Origin: Campylobacter coli LMG 9860
Lineage (GTDB): Bacteria > Campylobacterota > Campylobacteria > Campylobacterales > Campylobacteraceae
Direction: 5' to 3'
NCBI RefSeq assembly: GCF_000254135.1
Contig: NZ_AINS01000009.1
Location: 1 to 64,000, forward strand
Length of the DNA: 64,000 nucleotides
Shown: in pieces, positions 36,865-44,991 of the stretch
Layout of the letters: each line of letters starts with the position of its first letter
How positions within the stretch are numbered: the stretch's first letter is position 1
Program-made: the position numbers and the translations under genes
The notes under the pieces: model-generated
Database searches by the model: none
What the model was told of the DNA's origin: nothing
The model's input: only the letters and a program-made list of their open reading frames with translations

Positions 36865-36923
36865 TTGTAAACTTCACATAAACGCAAAAGTTTTTTAAAG
36901 CAATATTTTATAAAGGATTTAAG

Positions 36924-39464
36924 ATGATGAGATCACTTTGGTCTGGCGTAAGCGGACTACAAGCACATCAAGTTGCGATGGATGTTGAAGGTAATAACAT
37001 TTCAAATGTTAATACCAAGGGTTTTAAATACTCCCGTGCAGATTTTGGGACTATGTTTAGCCAAACTGTGAAAATCGCTACAGCTCCAACTGATGGAAGA
37101 GGTGGATCTAATCCACTTCAAATCGGTCTTGGCGTTTCAGTAAGTTCTACGACTAGAATTCACTCTCAAGGTTCAGTGCAAACAACAAATAAAAACACCG
37201 ATGTCGCGATTAATGGAGACGGCTTTTTTATGGTGAGTGATGATGGGGGGCTTACGCGCTATCTTACAAGAGATGGGGATTTTAAACTTGATGCTTATGG
37301 AAATTTTGTTAATAATGCAGGTTTTGTTGTCCAAGGGTGGAATATCAACTGGGATACTCAAAGTATAGATAGCTCAAGAACTCCGCAAAATATTTTCATC
37401 GATCCAGGTATGCATATCCCTGCAGCAAAATCTACTGAAGTTGCTATCAAGGCAAATTTAAATAGTGGTCTAAATATCGGCAACGCCGCACGCCCACTTT
37501 ACGCACTTGACTCCGTGCATGGCTTTAATAAAAAGACAGGCGAAACAAAAGATGAAAACGATAATGGCATAACTCAATTTTACACCACTTCTAAAAATTC
37601 TATGGAAGTAACTGAAAAGGGCGTAGATGCAGGCTCACTCTTTAATGGTAGCGGTCAGGGGCTTAATCTTAGAGAGGGGCAAGGGATTTGGATGAGTTTT
37701 GCAGATTCTAAATTTACAACGAATGGCACTAATAGAACAGGCTTTGATGCTAATAATAAAACAAATCAAAACAATGTTGTATTTTGGGGAAGTGAAAATC
37801 AAAAAACACGCCTTGACATCACTCTAAACGGCGTAGCGATACAAAATGCCGACATCACAAGCTTAGACCAAGCCATAGCTTACATTAATACCTTCACAAA
37901 TCCGCAAGAAGGTAGAGAAGGCACAGGCATAGTAGCGAGTAAAAATGCTAACGGCACTGGGATAATATTTACAAATAGAAATGAAAACGGCACAACGGAT
38001 AATATGAAAAATATCAACCTAGTTGTCAATGCACAAAACACCGCAGGGGAGTTATGGAATGCGACTTGGAACCAAGGTAATAATAACTTTACTTTCGGTA
38101 ATGGTAAAGTTAATACAAACGGCTCCGTTTGGACAGCCACAGGGGGAACGGGTAACCAAACCACAGGACCAACAAATGCCGTTGTTATCACAGCACACAA
38201 ATACACCTACTCAAGCTCCCCACAAAATATACCTCCTATGTATAATCCTGACGGAGGTGCGCAATTTACGGATAATGACAATAATCCAACTACTAAACCA
38301 ACAGATCCAGCCAGTGGGAATTACTGGGACGCTTTAAGAGGAAGTCTTTATAATACCGATGTGCGTGTGTTTAGAACTACTGAGGACTTAAGAGAGCTTT
38401 TGCAAAGAGACGCAAGATATGGGGTCGATTATAATGGCAATGGTGCTTTTGCAACAGAAGACATCAATCAAAAAGTAACCATCACCGTAAGTGATGACGG
38501 GCGTTTTACCGTGTCTAATGCAAAGCAAGATAGTCAAATTCCAGCAAATGCCTTGCAAAATCAAGCAGTAACGACAACGGCAAAAGACCTAAGCTTTAAT
38601 GTTACAGCCTACACAGATGCGCTTGGCAAAGTTAGCACAAATGACGCTTTTACCAAAATCTTTAAAGCTTTTGATGGTGTGCAAACTGCAGGAAGTCAAA
38701 AAAAAGAAAGTGAACAACTCAAACTTTCAGCATTTTCAGCGGGGCTTGAAATTTATGATTCTTTAGGTTCAAAACATACTTTAGAAGTGCAGTTTGTCAA
38801 GCAAAGCACCACTCAAGATGGGGGTAATGAATGGCAGATGATCATCCGTGTGCCTGAACCAGCTGAGATCAACACTACAGGTGAAGGACCAAACAATATC
38901 GTCGTAGGAACAGCAAGATTTAACAACGATGGCTCTTTAGCTAGTTACAATCCTAAAACTTTAAATTTTTCACCCAATAACGGTGCCGCACCAAACCAAC
39001 AAATCAAACTTTCCTTTGGAACAAGTGGAAGCAATGACGGCCTTGTAAGCTCAAATTCTGCTTCAACTCTAACAGGACAAGCAACCGATGGTTATACTTC
39101 AGGTAACTTAAAACCTGATGCTATCCGTGTGGATGATAAAGGTAATATCTTAGGTGAATTTACTAATGGCAAAACCTTTGCTGTAGCAAAAATTGCAATG
39201 GCTTCAGTAGCAAATAACTCAGGTCTTGAAGAAATCGGTGGAAATCTTTTCAAAGTCACTGCAAATAGTGGGGCTATAGTAGTAGGTGAAGCAGGAACAG
39301 GAGGTCGTGGTGAGATGAAAACCTCAGCTCTTGAAATGTCAAATGTGGATTTAAGTCGTTCTTTAACAGAGCTTATCATCATCCAAAGAGGTTATCAAGC
39401 AAATTCAAAAACCATTTCAACGAGTGATCAAATGCTTCAAACTCTAATCCAGCTTAAACAATAA
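36924..39464 (+). CDS. flgE2: Flagellar hook protein FlgE2
   Basis: Structural protein of the flagellar hook. The conserved N-terminal rod/hook helix (MMRSLWSGVSGLQAHQVAMD, then NNISNVNTKGFKYSRADF) and the C-terminal helix (LTELIIIQRGYQANSKTISTSDQM) flank a large central region. The product is 846 residues, far longer than enteric FlgE (about 400) but normal for Campylobacter. The centre (about residues 190-500) is rich in Asn, Gly and Thr. Its codons (GGC, AAC, GCC, CCA) are less AT-biased than those of neighbouring genes, suggesting recombination of the surface-exposed part. Transcription is from the sigma-54 site above. Confidence 0.93.
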   Translation: MMRSLWSGVSGLQAHQVAMDVEGNNISNVNTKGFKYSRADFGTMFSQTVKIATAPTDGRGGSNPLQIGLGVSVSSTTRIHSQGSVQTTNKNTDVAINGDGFFMVSDDGGLTRYLTRDGDFKLDAYGNFVNNAGFVVQGWNINWDTQSIDSSRTPQNIFIDPGMHIPAAKSTEVAIKANLNSGLNIGNAARPLYALDSVHGFNKKTGETKDENDNGITQFYTTSKNSMEVTEKGVDAGSLFNGSGQGLNLREGQGIWMSFADSKFTTNGTNRTGFDANNKTNQNNVVFWGSENQKTRLDITLNGVAIQNADITSLDQAIAYINTFTNPQEGREGTGIVASKNANGTGIIFTNRNENGTTDNMKNINLVVNAQNTAGELWNATWNQGNNNFTFGNGKVNTNGSVWTATGGTGNQTTGPTNAVVITAHKYTYSSSPQNIPPMYNPDGGAQFTDNDNNPTTKPTDPASGNYWDALRGSLYNTDVRVFRTTEDLRELLQRDARYGVDYNGNGAFATEDINQKVTITVSDDGRFTVSNAKQDSQIPANALQNQAVTTTAKDLSFNVTAYTDALGKVSTNDAFTKIFKAFDGVQTAGSQKKESEQLKLSAFSAGLEIYDSLGSKHTLEVQFVKQSTTQDGGNEWQMIIRVPEPAEINTTGEGPNNIVVGTARFNNDGSLASYNPKTLNFSPNNGAAPNQQIKLSFGTSGSNDGLVSSNSASTLTGQATDGYTSGNLKPDAIRVDDKGNILGEFTNGKTFAVAKIAMASVANNSGLEEIGGNLFKVTANSGAIVVGEAGTGGRGEMKTSALEMSNVDLSRSLTELIIIQRGYQANSKTISTSDQMLQTLIQLKQ

Positions 39465-39496
39465 TTTAAGCTTAGCATTCTATAAAATATTGTTTT

Positions 39497-39621
39497 TTGC
39501 TCCCTTAAAGGGAGCAAGCCTTGCTTTACAAGCCTATCTTGGTAGTCTTGTAATACTAGGCTTAGGCTTGAACTGCCTTCAATTTATTGCTAACTCACTC
39601 TTGCTAGGGGTGGGTTGCAAT
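39497..39621. other. Structured intergenic segment with three hairpins
   Basis: Non-coding stretch after flgE2. Hairpin 1 is TTGCTCCC (39497-39504) with GGGAGCAA (39510-39517). Hairpin 2 is AAGCCTA (39530-39536) with TAGGCTT (39557-39563), extended by GTA with TAC inside and by CAAGCC (39515-39520) with GGCTTG (39565-39570) outside. Hairpin 3 is 39586-39598 with 39610-39621, 12 pairs with one bulge. It is GC-richer than the surrounding spacer. No T tail follows, so a simple terminator is unlikely; a small RNA or a remnant of a mobile element is possible. Confidence 0.4.
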
Positions 39622-39718
39622 AAAATTTTCAGCAATGTGATATAAATTTTTTAAAATTTAATTTTATTTTTATTTTTTAAAGATAAAATAACCAATAATT
39701 TTTTAGAAAGGAGAAAAA

Positions 39719-39781
39719 ATGTCTTATATTAGTTTTAACTTAATGCTTTCTTCTTTCTGTATGCGTGCTTGGCACGCTTAA
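39719..39781 (+). CDS. Leader peptide upstream of metY (putative sulfur/methionine attenuator)
   Basis: A 20-codon ORF (MSYISFNLMLSSFCMRAWHA) with a strong Shine-Dalgarno AAAGGAG nine bases before its ATG, 108 bases ahead of metY. A TAAAAT at 39684-39689 is a plausible -10. The last codons (Cys-Met-Arg-Ala-Trp-His-Ala) are themselves covered by a hairpin, GCGTGC (39763-39768) with GCACGC (39772-39777). A terminator-like stem follows before metY. Together these suggest translation-coupled attenuation sensing Cys or Met supply. The ribosome site is seen; the regulatory role is inference. Confidence 0.6.
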   Translation: MSYISFNLMLSSFCMRAWHA

Positions 39782-39828
39782 TCTACTCGTATATACTCAT
39801 ATTCTATAAATTTACATTTCCAAACAAT

Positions 39829-39867
39829 CTAGTTTAAAGCTGATAAAAGGCTTTTTAGTATTTTTTT
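39829..39867 (+). terminator. Candidate attenuator hairpin before metY
   Basis: AAAGC (39836-39840) pairs with GCTTT (39850-39854), with CTA/TAG able to extend the stem across an internal loop. A seven-T run at 39861-39867 follows. It lies between the leader ORF stop and metY. The stem is short, so function needs testing. Confidence 0.4.
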
Positions 39868-39889
39868 AATTAACAAAAAAGGATAAAAA

Positions 39890-41161
39890 ATGAATTTTAA
39901 TAAAGAAACTTTAGCATTACATGGAGCTTATAATTTTGACACTCAAAGAAGTATTAGTGTGCCTATATATCAAAATACTGCGTATAATTTTGAAAATTTA
40001 GATCAGGCTGCAGCGAGATTTAATCTTCAAGAACTTGGCAATATTTACTCAAGGATAGGCAATCCTACAAGCGATGTTTTAGGACAAAGACTTGCTAATG
40101 TTGAGGATGGGGCTTTTGGAATTCCTGTTTCTAGCGGTATGGCAGCTTGTTTTTATGCCCTTGCGAATTTAGCAAGTTCAGGAGATAATGTCGCGTATTC
40201 AAATAAAATTTATGGTGGAACTCAAACTTTAATTTCTCACACACTTAAAAATTTTGGCATAGAAGCTAGGGAATTTGATATCGATGACTTAGATAGCTTA
40301 GAAAAAGTTATAGATCAAAACACAAAAGCGATTTTTTTCGAAAGTCTTTCAAATCCTCAAATTGCCATAGCTGATATAGAAAAAATAACCCAAATAGCAA
40401 AAAAACATAAAATCGCTACCATTTGTGATAATACCGTTGCTACTCCTTTCTTACTCCAACCTTTTAAACATGGAGTGGATATAATCGTGCATAGTTTAAG
40501 TAAATATGTAAGCGGTCAAGGCAGTGCTTTAGGCGGAGCGCTTATAGAAAGAAAAGATTTAAATGACTTGCTTAAAAATAACGATAGATATAAAACTTTT
40601 AACACTCCTGATCCAAGTTATCATGGACTGAATTTAAATACACTTGATTTGCCAATTTTTAGCATTAGAATCATCATCACTTGGCTTAGAGATTTAGGAG
40701 CTAGTTTAGCGCCTCAAAATGCTTGGTTGCTTTTACAAGGACTTGAAACTTTAGCAGTGCGTATAGAAAAACACAGCCAAAATGCTGAAAAAGTTGCGAA
40801 TTTTTTAAATTCTCATCCTGATATCAAGGGTGTAAATTATCCTACTTTAGCAAGTAATGCTTATCATAATTTATTTAAAAAATATTTTGATAAAAATTTC
40901 GCTAGTGGACTTTTAAGCTTTGAAGCTAGGGATTATGAGCATGCTAGAAGAATTTGTGATAAAACTCAACTTTTCTTACTTGCTGCAAATTTAGGTGATA
41001 GTAAATCTTTAATTATCCATCCTGCTTCTACTACTCATTCTCAACTAAGTGAAGAAGAACTTCAAAAAGCAGGCATTAAGAAAACCACTGTGCGTTTAAG
41101 CATAGGGCTTGAAAATAGCGATGATTTGATAGCGGATTTAAAACAAGCTATAGAAAGTTAA
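39890..41161 (+). CDS. metY: O-acetylhomoserine sulfhydrylase (MetY/MetZ type)
   Basis: PLP enzyme joining sulfide to O-acetylhomoserine to give homocysteine. It is often labelled metB in Campylobacter. The 423 residues carry the Cys/Met-metabolism signature: substrate-loop YSRIGNPTSDVLGQRLA (about 51-67), and the PLP lysine in HSLSKYVSGQGSALGG (about 200-215). The length and the insert after the lysine fit the sulfhydrylase branch rather than cystathionine gamma-synthase. SD AAAAAGGA precedes it. It is the first gene of the sulfur operon with a leader peptide upstream. Confidence 0.92.
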   Translation: MNFNKETLALHGAYNFDTQRSISVPIYQNTAYNFENLDQAAARFNLQELGNIYSRIGNPTSDVLGQRLANVEDGAFGIPVSSGMAACFYALANLASSGDNVAYSNKIYGGTQTLISHTLKNFGIEAREFDIDDLDSLEKVIDQNTKAIFFESLSNPQIAIADIEKITQIAKKHKIATICDNTVATPFLLQPFKHGVDIIVHSLSKYVSGQGSALGGALIERKDLNDLLKNNDRYKTFNTPDPSYHGLNLNTLDLPIFSIRIIITWLRDLGASLAPQNAWLLLQGLETLAVRIEKHSQNAEKVANFLNSHPDIKGVNYPTLASNAYHNLFKKYFDKNFASGLLSFEARDYEHARRICDKTQLFLLAANLGDSKSLIIHPASTTHSQLSEEELQKAGIKKTTVRLSIGLENSDDLIADLKQAIES

Positions 41162-41172
41162 AGAGCGTGTTT

Positions 41173-42207
41173 ATGTTAAGTGGAATTATAGTTGGTTTGT
41201 TATTAGGCTTTGTTTTGCAAAGGGGACGATTTTGCGTTGTGGGAGCTTATAGAGATGTATTTTTAAGTAAAAAATTTACAATTTTTATAGCGCTTTTTAT
41301 CGTCGTTGCATTGCAAAGTATTGGTGTTTGGGCTCTTCATTCTTTAGGATATATTTCGATAAAGCCTCAAGAGTTTTATTGGCTTTCAACGATTATTGGT
41401 GGGATTATTTTTGGCTTTGGTATGGTCATAGCAGGAGGATGTGCTACAGGAACTTGGTATAGAGCAGGGGAGGGCTTGATCGGTTCTATCGCAGCTTTAT
41501 TGTTTTATGCTTTTAGTGCAAGTGCTGTAAAATACGGAGTTCTTTTGCCTTTGCAGGATAATTTAAATACTTTTAAAATTTCTGATGGAACTTTTTATCA
41601 AAGCTTGGGAATTTCTCCTTGGATTTTGGTGCTTGCCTTGAGTTTGGTTGTTGGCTTTTTTGTGATTAGAGAATTACGCAAGCCACGCCTTAAAGTCGCA
41701 AGATTAAAGCCTAGAAAGCAAGGAATTTCACACATATTGTTTGAAAAATCATGGCATCCTTTTGTTACGGCTGTTTTGGTTGCATTGATCGCAATTTTAG
41801 CTTGGCCTCTTTCAAGCTTAAGTGGAAGAAATTATGGTTTAGGGATTACAACTCCTTCGGCAAATCTTGTACAATACCTTAGTACAGGTGATGTTCAGTT
41901 TGTTGATTGGGGAGTTTTTTTGGTTCTTGGAATCGCACTTGGATCTTTTTTAGGTGCTAAATTATCAGGGGAATTTAGATTTCGTCTTCCTGATAAAAAA
42001 ACTCTAGCTTATGCAAGCATAGGAGGAATTTTAATGGGGGTTGGAGCTTCTCTTGCTGGAGGCTGTACCATAGGTAATGGATTGGTAGAAACATCGCTTT
42101 TTTCGTATAAAGGTTGGGTTGCTACGGTATTTTTCTTAATAGGTGCTTACATAGCTACTTTTTATACAATTATATTGCCTACGCGTAAGGCAACACAAAA
42201 GATATAA
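41173..42207 (+). CDS. YeeE/YedE (TsuA-like) sulfur-compound transporter
   Basis: A 344-residue inner-membrane protein with about nine helices and the two-fold repeat of the YeeE/YedE family, which imports thiosulfate in E. coli and Spirochaeta. The half-repeat motifs are QRGRFCVVGAYRD (Cys21), GGCATGTWYRAGEGL (Cys90) and GGCTIGNGLVETSL (Cys298), plus SGRNYGLGITTPS. Only these three cysteines occur. I recall another conserved cysteine near residue 240 in the thiosulfate transporter and do not see it, so the substrate could differ. I prefer the ATG at 41173 over GTG 41167 for spacing from AAGAG. It lies 11 bases after metY. Confidence 0.85.
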   Translation: MLSGIIVGLLLGFVLQRGRFCVVGAYRDVFLSKKFTIFIALFIVVALQSIGVWALHSLGYISIKPQEFYWLSTIIGGIIFGFGMVIAGGCATGTWYRAGEGLIGSIAALLFYAFSASAVKYGVLLPLQDNLNTFKISDGTFYQSLGISPWILVLALSLVVGFFVIRELRKPRLKVARLKPRKQGISHILFEKSWHPFVTAVLVALIAILAWPLSSLSGRNYGLGITTPSANLVQYLSTGDVQFVDWGVFLVLGIALGSFLGAKLSGEFRFRLPDKKTLAYASIGGILMGVGASLAGGCTIGNGLVETSLFSYKGWVATVFFLIGAYIATFYTIILPTRKATQKI

Positions 42208-42216
42208 GGATAAGAT

Positions 42217-42438
42217 ATGGTAACTTTAGATACTAGAGGAAAGGTTTGTCCCTTTCCACTCATTGAAGCAAAGAATTTGGTTCAAACTTTAAAAAGCGGT
42301 GAAGAATTAGAAATTCTTTTTGATTGTACACAGGCTACAGAAACAATCCCACAATGGGCTGCTGAAGAAGGACATGAGATCGTTGATTTTGAACTTTTAG
42401 GCGATGCAGAATGGAGAATAAAGCTTATTAAAAAATAA
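42217..42438 (+). CDS. TusA/YeeD-like sulfur carrier protein
   Basis: A 73-residue TusA-family protein with the CPxP motif ([12 protein letters not shown], Cys11) that carries a persulfide. The family pairs with YeeE transporters: E. coli YeeD acts on thiosulfate behind YeeE. Here it lies 9 bases after the transporter gene and 10 bases before metA. It would hand sulfur from the importer to the cytoplasm, plausibly as sulfide for MetY. Campylobacter uses a similar pair (FdhT/FdhU) for formate dehydrogenase and selenium, so a selenium or cofactor role is the main alternative. Confidence 0.85.
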   Translation: MVTLDTRGKVCPFPLIEAKNLVQTLKSGEELEILFDCTQATETIPQWAAEEGHEIVDFELLGDAEWRIKLIKK

Positions 42439-42448
42439 AGGAGAAAAA

Positions 42449-43330
42449 ATGCCACTTATTATTCCAGAAAATATACCCGCTTATGAGCTTTTAAAAGAAC
42501 ATGCTTTTATCATGGGATCAAGGAGGGCAAAACATCAAGATATCCGTCCGCAAGAGATTTTAATCATCAATCTTATGCCAAAAAAAATTGAAACAGAAAA
42601 TCAAATTTTAAGCTTACTTGCAAATTCTCCTTTGCAAGTAAATATCACACTTTTAGCTACTACTAGCTATGTAGGTAAAAACACTCCTTTTACTCATTTA
42701 GAAAAATTTTATAAAGGTCTTGATGAGGTTAAAAAACGCAAATTTGATGGTGCTATTGTTACGGGAGCTCCTGTGGAACAAATGGATTTTGAAAAAGTTG
42801 CTTACTGGAAAGAATTGTTAGAAATTTTTGATTTTTTACAGCAAAATGTAACAAGTTCTATGTATATTTGTTGGGGTGCTATGGCTGCTTTAAAACATTT
42901 TCATGGCGTAGATAAAATCGCTTTAGATAAGAAAATTTTTGGAATTTATAAGCATGATAAAATTTCACCTGATTTACTTTTAACGAATTTAGATGAAAAG
43001 GTTTTAATGCCTCATTCAAGACATTCTAGTATGGATGAAGAGCAAATTTTAGCACTACAAAAACAAGGGAAATTGAAAGTTTTGCTTAGAAATAAAAAAA
43101 TTGGCTCGGCTTTGTTAAGAGATGAAAAGAATATTTTTATTTTAGGCCATTTAGAGTATTTTAAAGATACTTTACACCAAGAATATGTAAGAGATAATTT
43201 CATACAAAAAGCTAAAAATTATTACGATAAAAAGGGCAATATAAAATACAATTGGCGTTCAAATGCGAACACCATCTTTGCAAATTGGCTCAATTATGAT
43301 GTGTATCAAAGCACACCTTTTGTGCTTTGA
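42449..43330 (+). CDS. metA: Homoserine O-acyltransferase MetA, probably acetyl-specific
   Basis: Activates homoserine for sulfur incorporation. The 293-residue MetA fold has the catalytic Cys in [13 protein letters not shown] (about 141), His in LMPHSRHSS and Glu in [10 protein letters not shown]. Glu110 in [17 protein letters not shown] occupies the place where acetyl-using enzymes have Glu and succinyl-using E. coli MetA has Gly. This agrees with MetY needing O-acetylhomoserine. It is the last gene of the operon, and a hairpin terminator spans its stop codon. Confidence 0.93.
   Translation: MPLIIPENIPAYELLKEHAFIMGSRRAKHQDIRPQEILIINLMPKKIETENQILSLLANSPLQVNITLLATTSYVGKNTPFTHLEKFYKGLDEVKKRKFDGAIVTGAPVEQMDFEKVAYWKELLEIFDFLQQNVTSSMYICWGAMAALKHFHGVDKIALDKKIFGIYKHDKISPDLLLTNLDEKVLMPHSRHSSMDEEQILALQKQGKLKVLLRNKKIGSALLRDEKNIFILGHLEYFKDTLHQEYVRDNFIQKAKNYYDKKGNIKYNWRSNANTIFANWLNYDVYQSTPFVL
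43306..43330. terminator. Bidirectional terminator between metA and the FAD gene
   Basis: A 10-bp stem TCAAAGCACA (43306-43315) with TGTGCTTTGA (43321-43330) includes the metA stop, five bases from the converging gene's stop. Confidence 0.75.
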
Positions 43331-43334
43331 TGAT

Positions 43335-43934
43335 TTAATTTCTTGTAGTAGGGGTATCGTGATATACGCTTACTGCACCTTTGATATCGCTTAAAATCGC
43401 GCAAGCTGCTTCATTGGCACTTCCCATCGCGCAAGCTACCATAGTCGTAACACCTGAAGCAAGTCCTGCTGCGTAAATTCCTTCTTTGATAATCTGTCTC
43501 CCGTGATGTTTGAAGCAAAATTTGTTTGGCTTTGGCATAAGTTCATGAGGTATAACAAAGTCTTCAAGTCCTTTGATTTCACTTTTACTTGCTCCTGTTG
43601 CTACGATGATATAATCTGCTTTTATACCCAAGCCTTGCTCATCATTAACCGTAAAATCGCCTTTTTCTCCACTAATGCTTACTACTTTTGAATCGATATA
43701 TTTTACCTCAAGCATAGAAGCAATTTGTTCTTTTATATGAGTGTAAATTTCATCTGCTTTTGCACCTTTTGGGAAAAAAGGAACATTGTAAATTGCTGCT
43801 GCTTTTAAATCTGCTTTACCCTCATCAAAAACAGTGATATCAAAGTCAAGTTCTTCATTTTTAGCTGAAGCGAAAAATAAAGCCGCGCTAAGTCCTGCGA
43901 TGCTACCGCCTATAATTGCAATTGATTTTCTCAT
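43335..43934 (-). CDS. Short FAD/NAD(P)-binding oxidoreductase-like protein
   Basis: A 199-residue protein with an N-terminal dinucleotide fold (IAIIGGSIAGLSAALFFASA, residues 5-24) and a second FAD motif, YIIVATGAS, near 107. GIYAAGLASGVTTMVACAMGSANEAACAI near 150 is typical of thioredoxin-reductase-like proteins. It lacks a redox-active CxxC and the NADPH domain, so it is about two-thirds the size of thioredoxin reductase. It matches Cj1725 in place and size. Function unknown. Confidence 0.78.
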   Translation of the reverse strand: MRKSIAIIGGSIAGLSAALFFASAKNEELDFDITVFDEGKADLKAAAIYNVPFFPKGAKADEIYTHIKEQIASMLEVKYIDSKVVSISGEKGDFTVNDEQGLGIKADYIIVATGASKSEIKGLEDFVIPHELMPKPNKFCFKHHGRQIIKEGIYAAGLASGVTTMVACAMGSANEAACAILSDIKGAVSVYHDTPTTRN

Positions 43935-44094
43935 TTTTTTCCTTTTTAAAAATTTGTCTTATTCTAGTATAAAAAGCTTTATTTAATCTAATATCGATCT
44001 TTTTTATACAATTTGTTAAAAATGTTTATTTTTCAATTGCTCTAAAAGTAATTTTTTATATAATTTTCTAAAAATTTTTCAATAAGGAAAGCTC

Positions 44095-44478
44095 ATGCGT
44101 TATGGTGAAAAAGAAATTAAAGAATTTGATGTAGAAAATATGGAAATTTGGCCTAATGATGCGAAGAATGATTATATTATAAAAATCACCTTACCTGAAT
44201 TTATGTGTTGTTGTCCGCGTTCGGGTTATCCTGATTTTGCGACGATTTATCTTGAGTATATACCTGATCAATTTGTGGTTGAACTTAAAGCGATAAAACT
44301 TTATATCAATACTTTTATGCATAGAAATGTTTCACATGAAGCAAGCATCAATGAAATTTATAATACCTTAAAAGATAAGCTCAAGCCAAAATGGATTAAG
44401 GTGGTAGGGGATTTTAATCCACGCGGAAATGTGCACACAGTGATAGAATGTCGCAGTGATATGGTAGTGCCAAAATGA
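44095..44478 (+). CDS. queF: NADPH-dependent 7-cyano-7-deazaguanine reductase QueF
   Basis: Reduces preQ0 to preQ1 in queuosine synthesis, following QueC (14131-14805). The unimodular QueF motif is present: the nucleophile Cys with the following Asp in CCPRSGYPDFATIYLEY (about 41-57), then VELKAIKLYINTF, which binds NADPH. It has 127 residues. AAGGAAA lies seven bases before the ATG. Confidence 0.95.
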   Translation: MRYGEKEIKEFDVENMEIWPNDAKNDYIIKITLPEFMCCCPRSGYPDFATIYLEYIPDQFVVELKAIKLYINTFMHRNVSHEASINEIYNTLKDKLKPKWIKVVGDFNPRGNVHTVIECRSDMVVPK

Positions 44479-44482
44479 AATA

Positions 44483-44545
44483 AAGCTTTTGCATTCATGT
44501 AAAGCTTTATAAAAAATAGCTTTAAAGTGCAAAAGCTTCAAAATT
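44483..44545 (+). terminator. Terminator after queF
   Basis: AAGCTTTTGCA (44483-44493) pairs with TGCAAAAGCTT (44528-44538) around inner AAAGCT repeats that form a second hairpin. AAAATTTTTT follows. Confidence 0.65.
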
Positions 44546-44664
44546 TTTTCAATATTCTAAATTTATAGAGCTATTTTCTAAATATTTTTTATCTTATCTT
44601 TCACGCTCGCTTCACACAAAAAACATAAACTTACACTTGTTAAAACATTTTAAGGAGTTAGATA

Positions 44665-44991
44665 ATGAAAACAAAAATTATCCCTGCTATTCTAGCATGC
44701 TCTGCAATTCTTGCAAGTGCGAACATGGTCCCTGCTTCGACTCAAACTCCTGCAGTCGCACCTGCCCCACTTCATCCATATCCTGCATACCCACAACAAG
44801 CTATGCCACCACAAGATTATTTTAATGGCTTACCAAAAAATATCAACAGCCAAATTCAAAATCTACATCCAGGTGCTTTTATTGTTGATGTGGATTGGGA
44901 AGAGTATGGTTATGAGGTTAAGCTCAATAATTTTATGGAGCTTTATTTTGATCGCAATGGCAATTTTTTGGGACAAAAATTTGATGATTAA
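44665..44991 (+). CDS. Periplasmic PepSY-like (DUF2874) protein
   Basis: A 108-residue exported protein: signal peptide MKTKIIPAILACSAILASA, then a Pro/Ala-rich linker (about 25-52). The PepSY-like domain reads LPKNINSQIQNLHPGAFIVDVDWEEYGYEVKLNN. Such domains are thought to bind or inhibit envelope proteins, but no partner is known here. SD AAGGAG is eight bases upstream. It corresponds to Cj1723c. Confidence 0.78.
   Translation: MKTKIIPAILACSAILASANMVPASTQTPAVAPAPLHPYPAYPQQAMPPQDYFNGLPKNINSQIQNLHPGAFIVDVDWEEYGYEVKLNNFMELYFDRNGNFLGQKFDD

Noticed and set aside
37243..37248. Six-G run in flgE2 as a phase-variable tract
   Set aside because: Campylobacter contingency tracts are usually eight or more G; six within a frame-intact structural gene is ordinary.
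39465..39889. SAM or other known riboswitch before metY
   Set aside because: The hairpins do not show the conserved core of a known sulfur-related riboswitch, and the most likely promoter lies after them.
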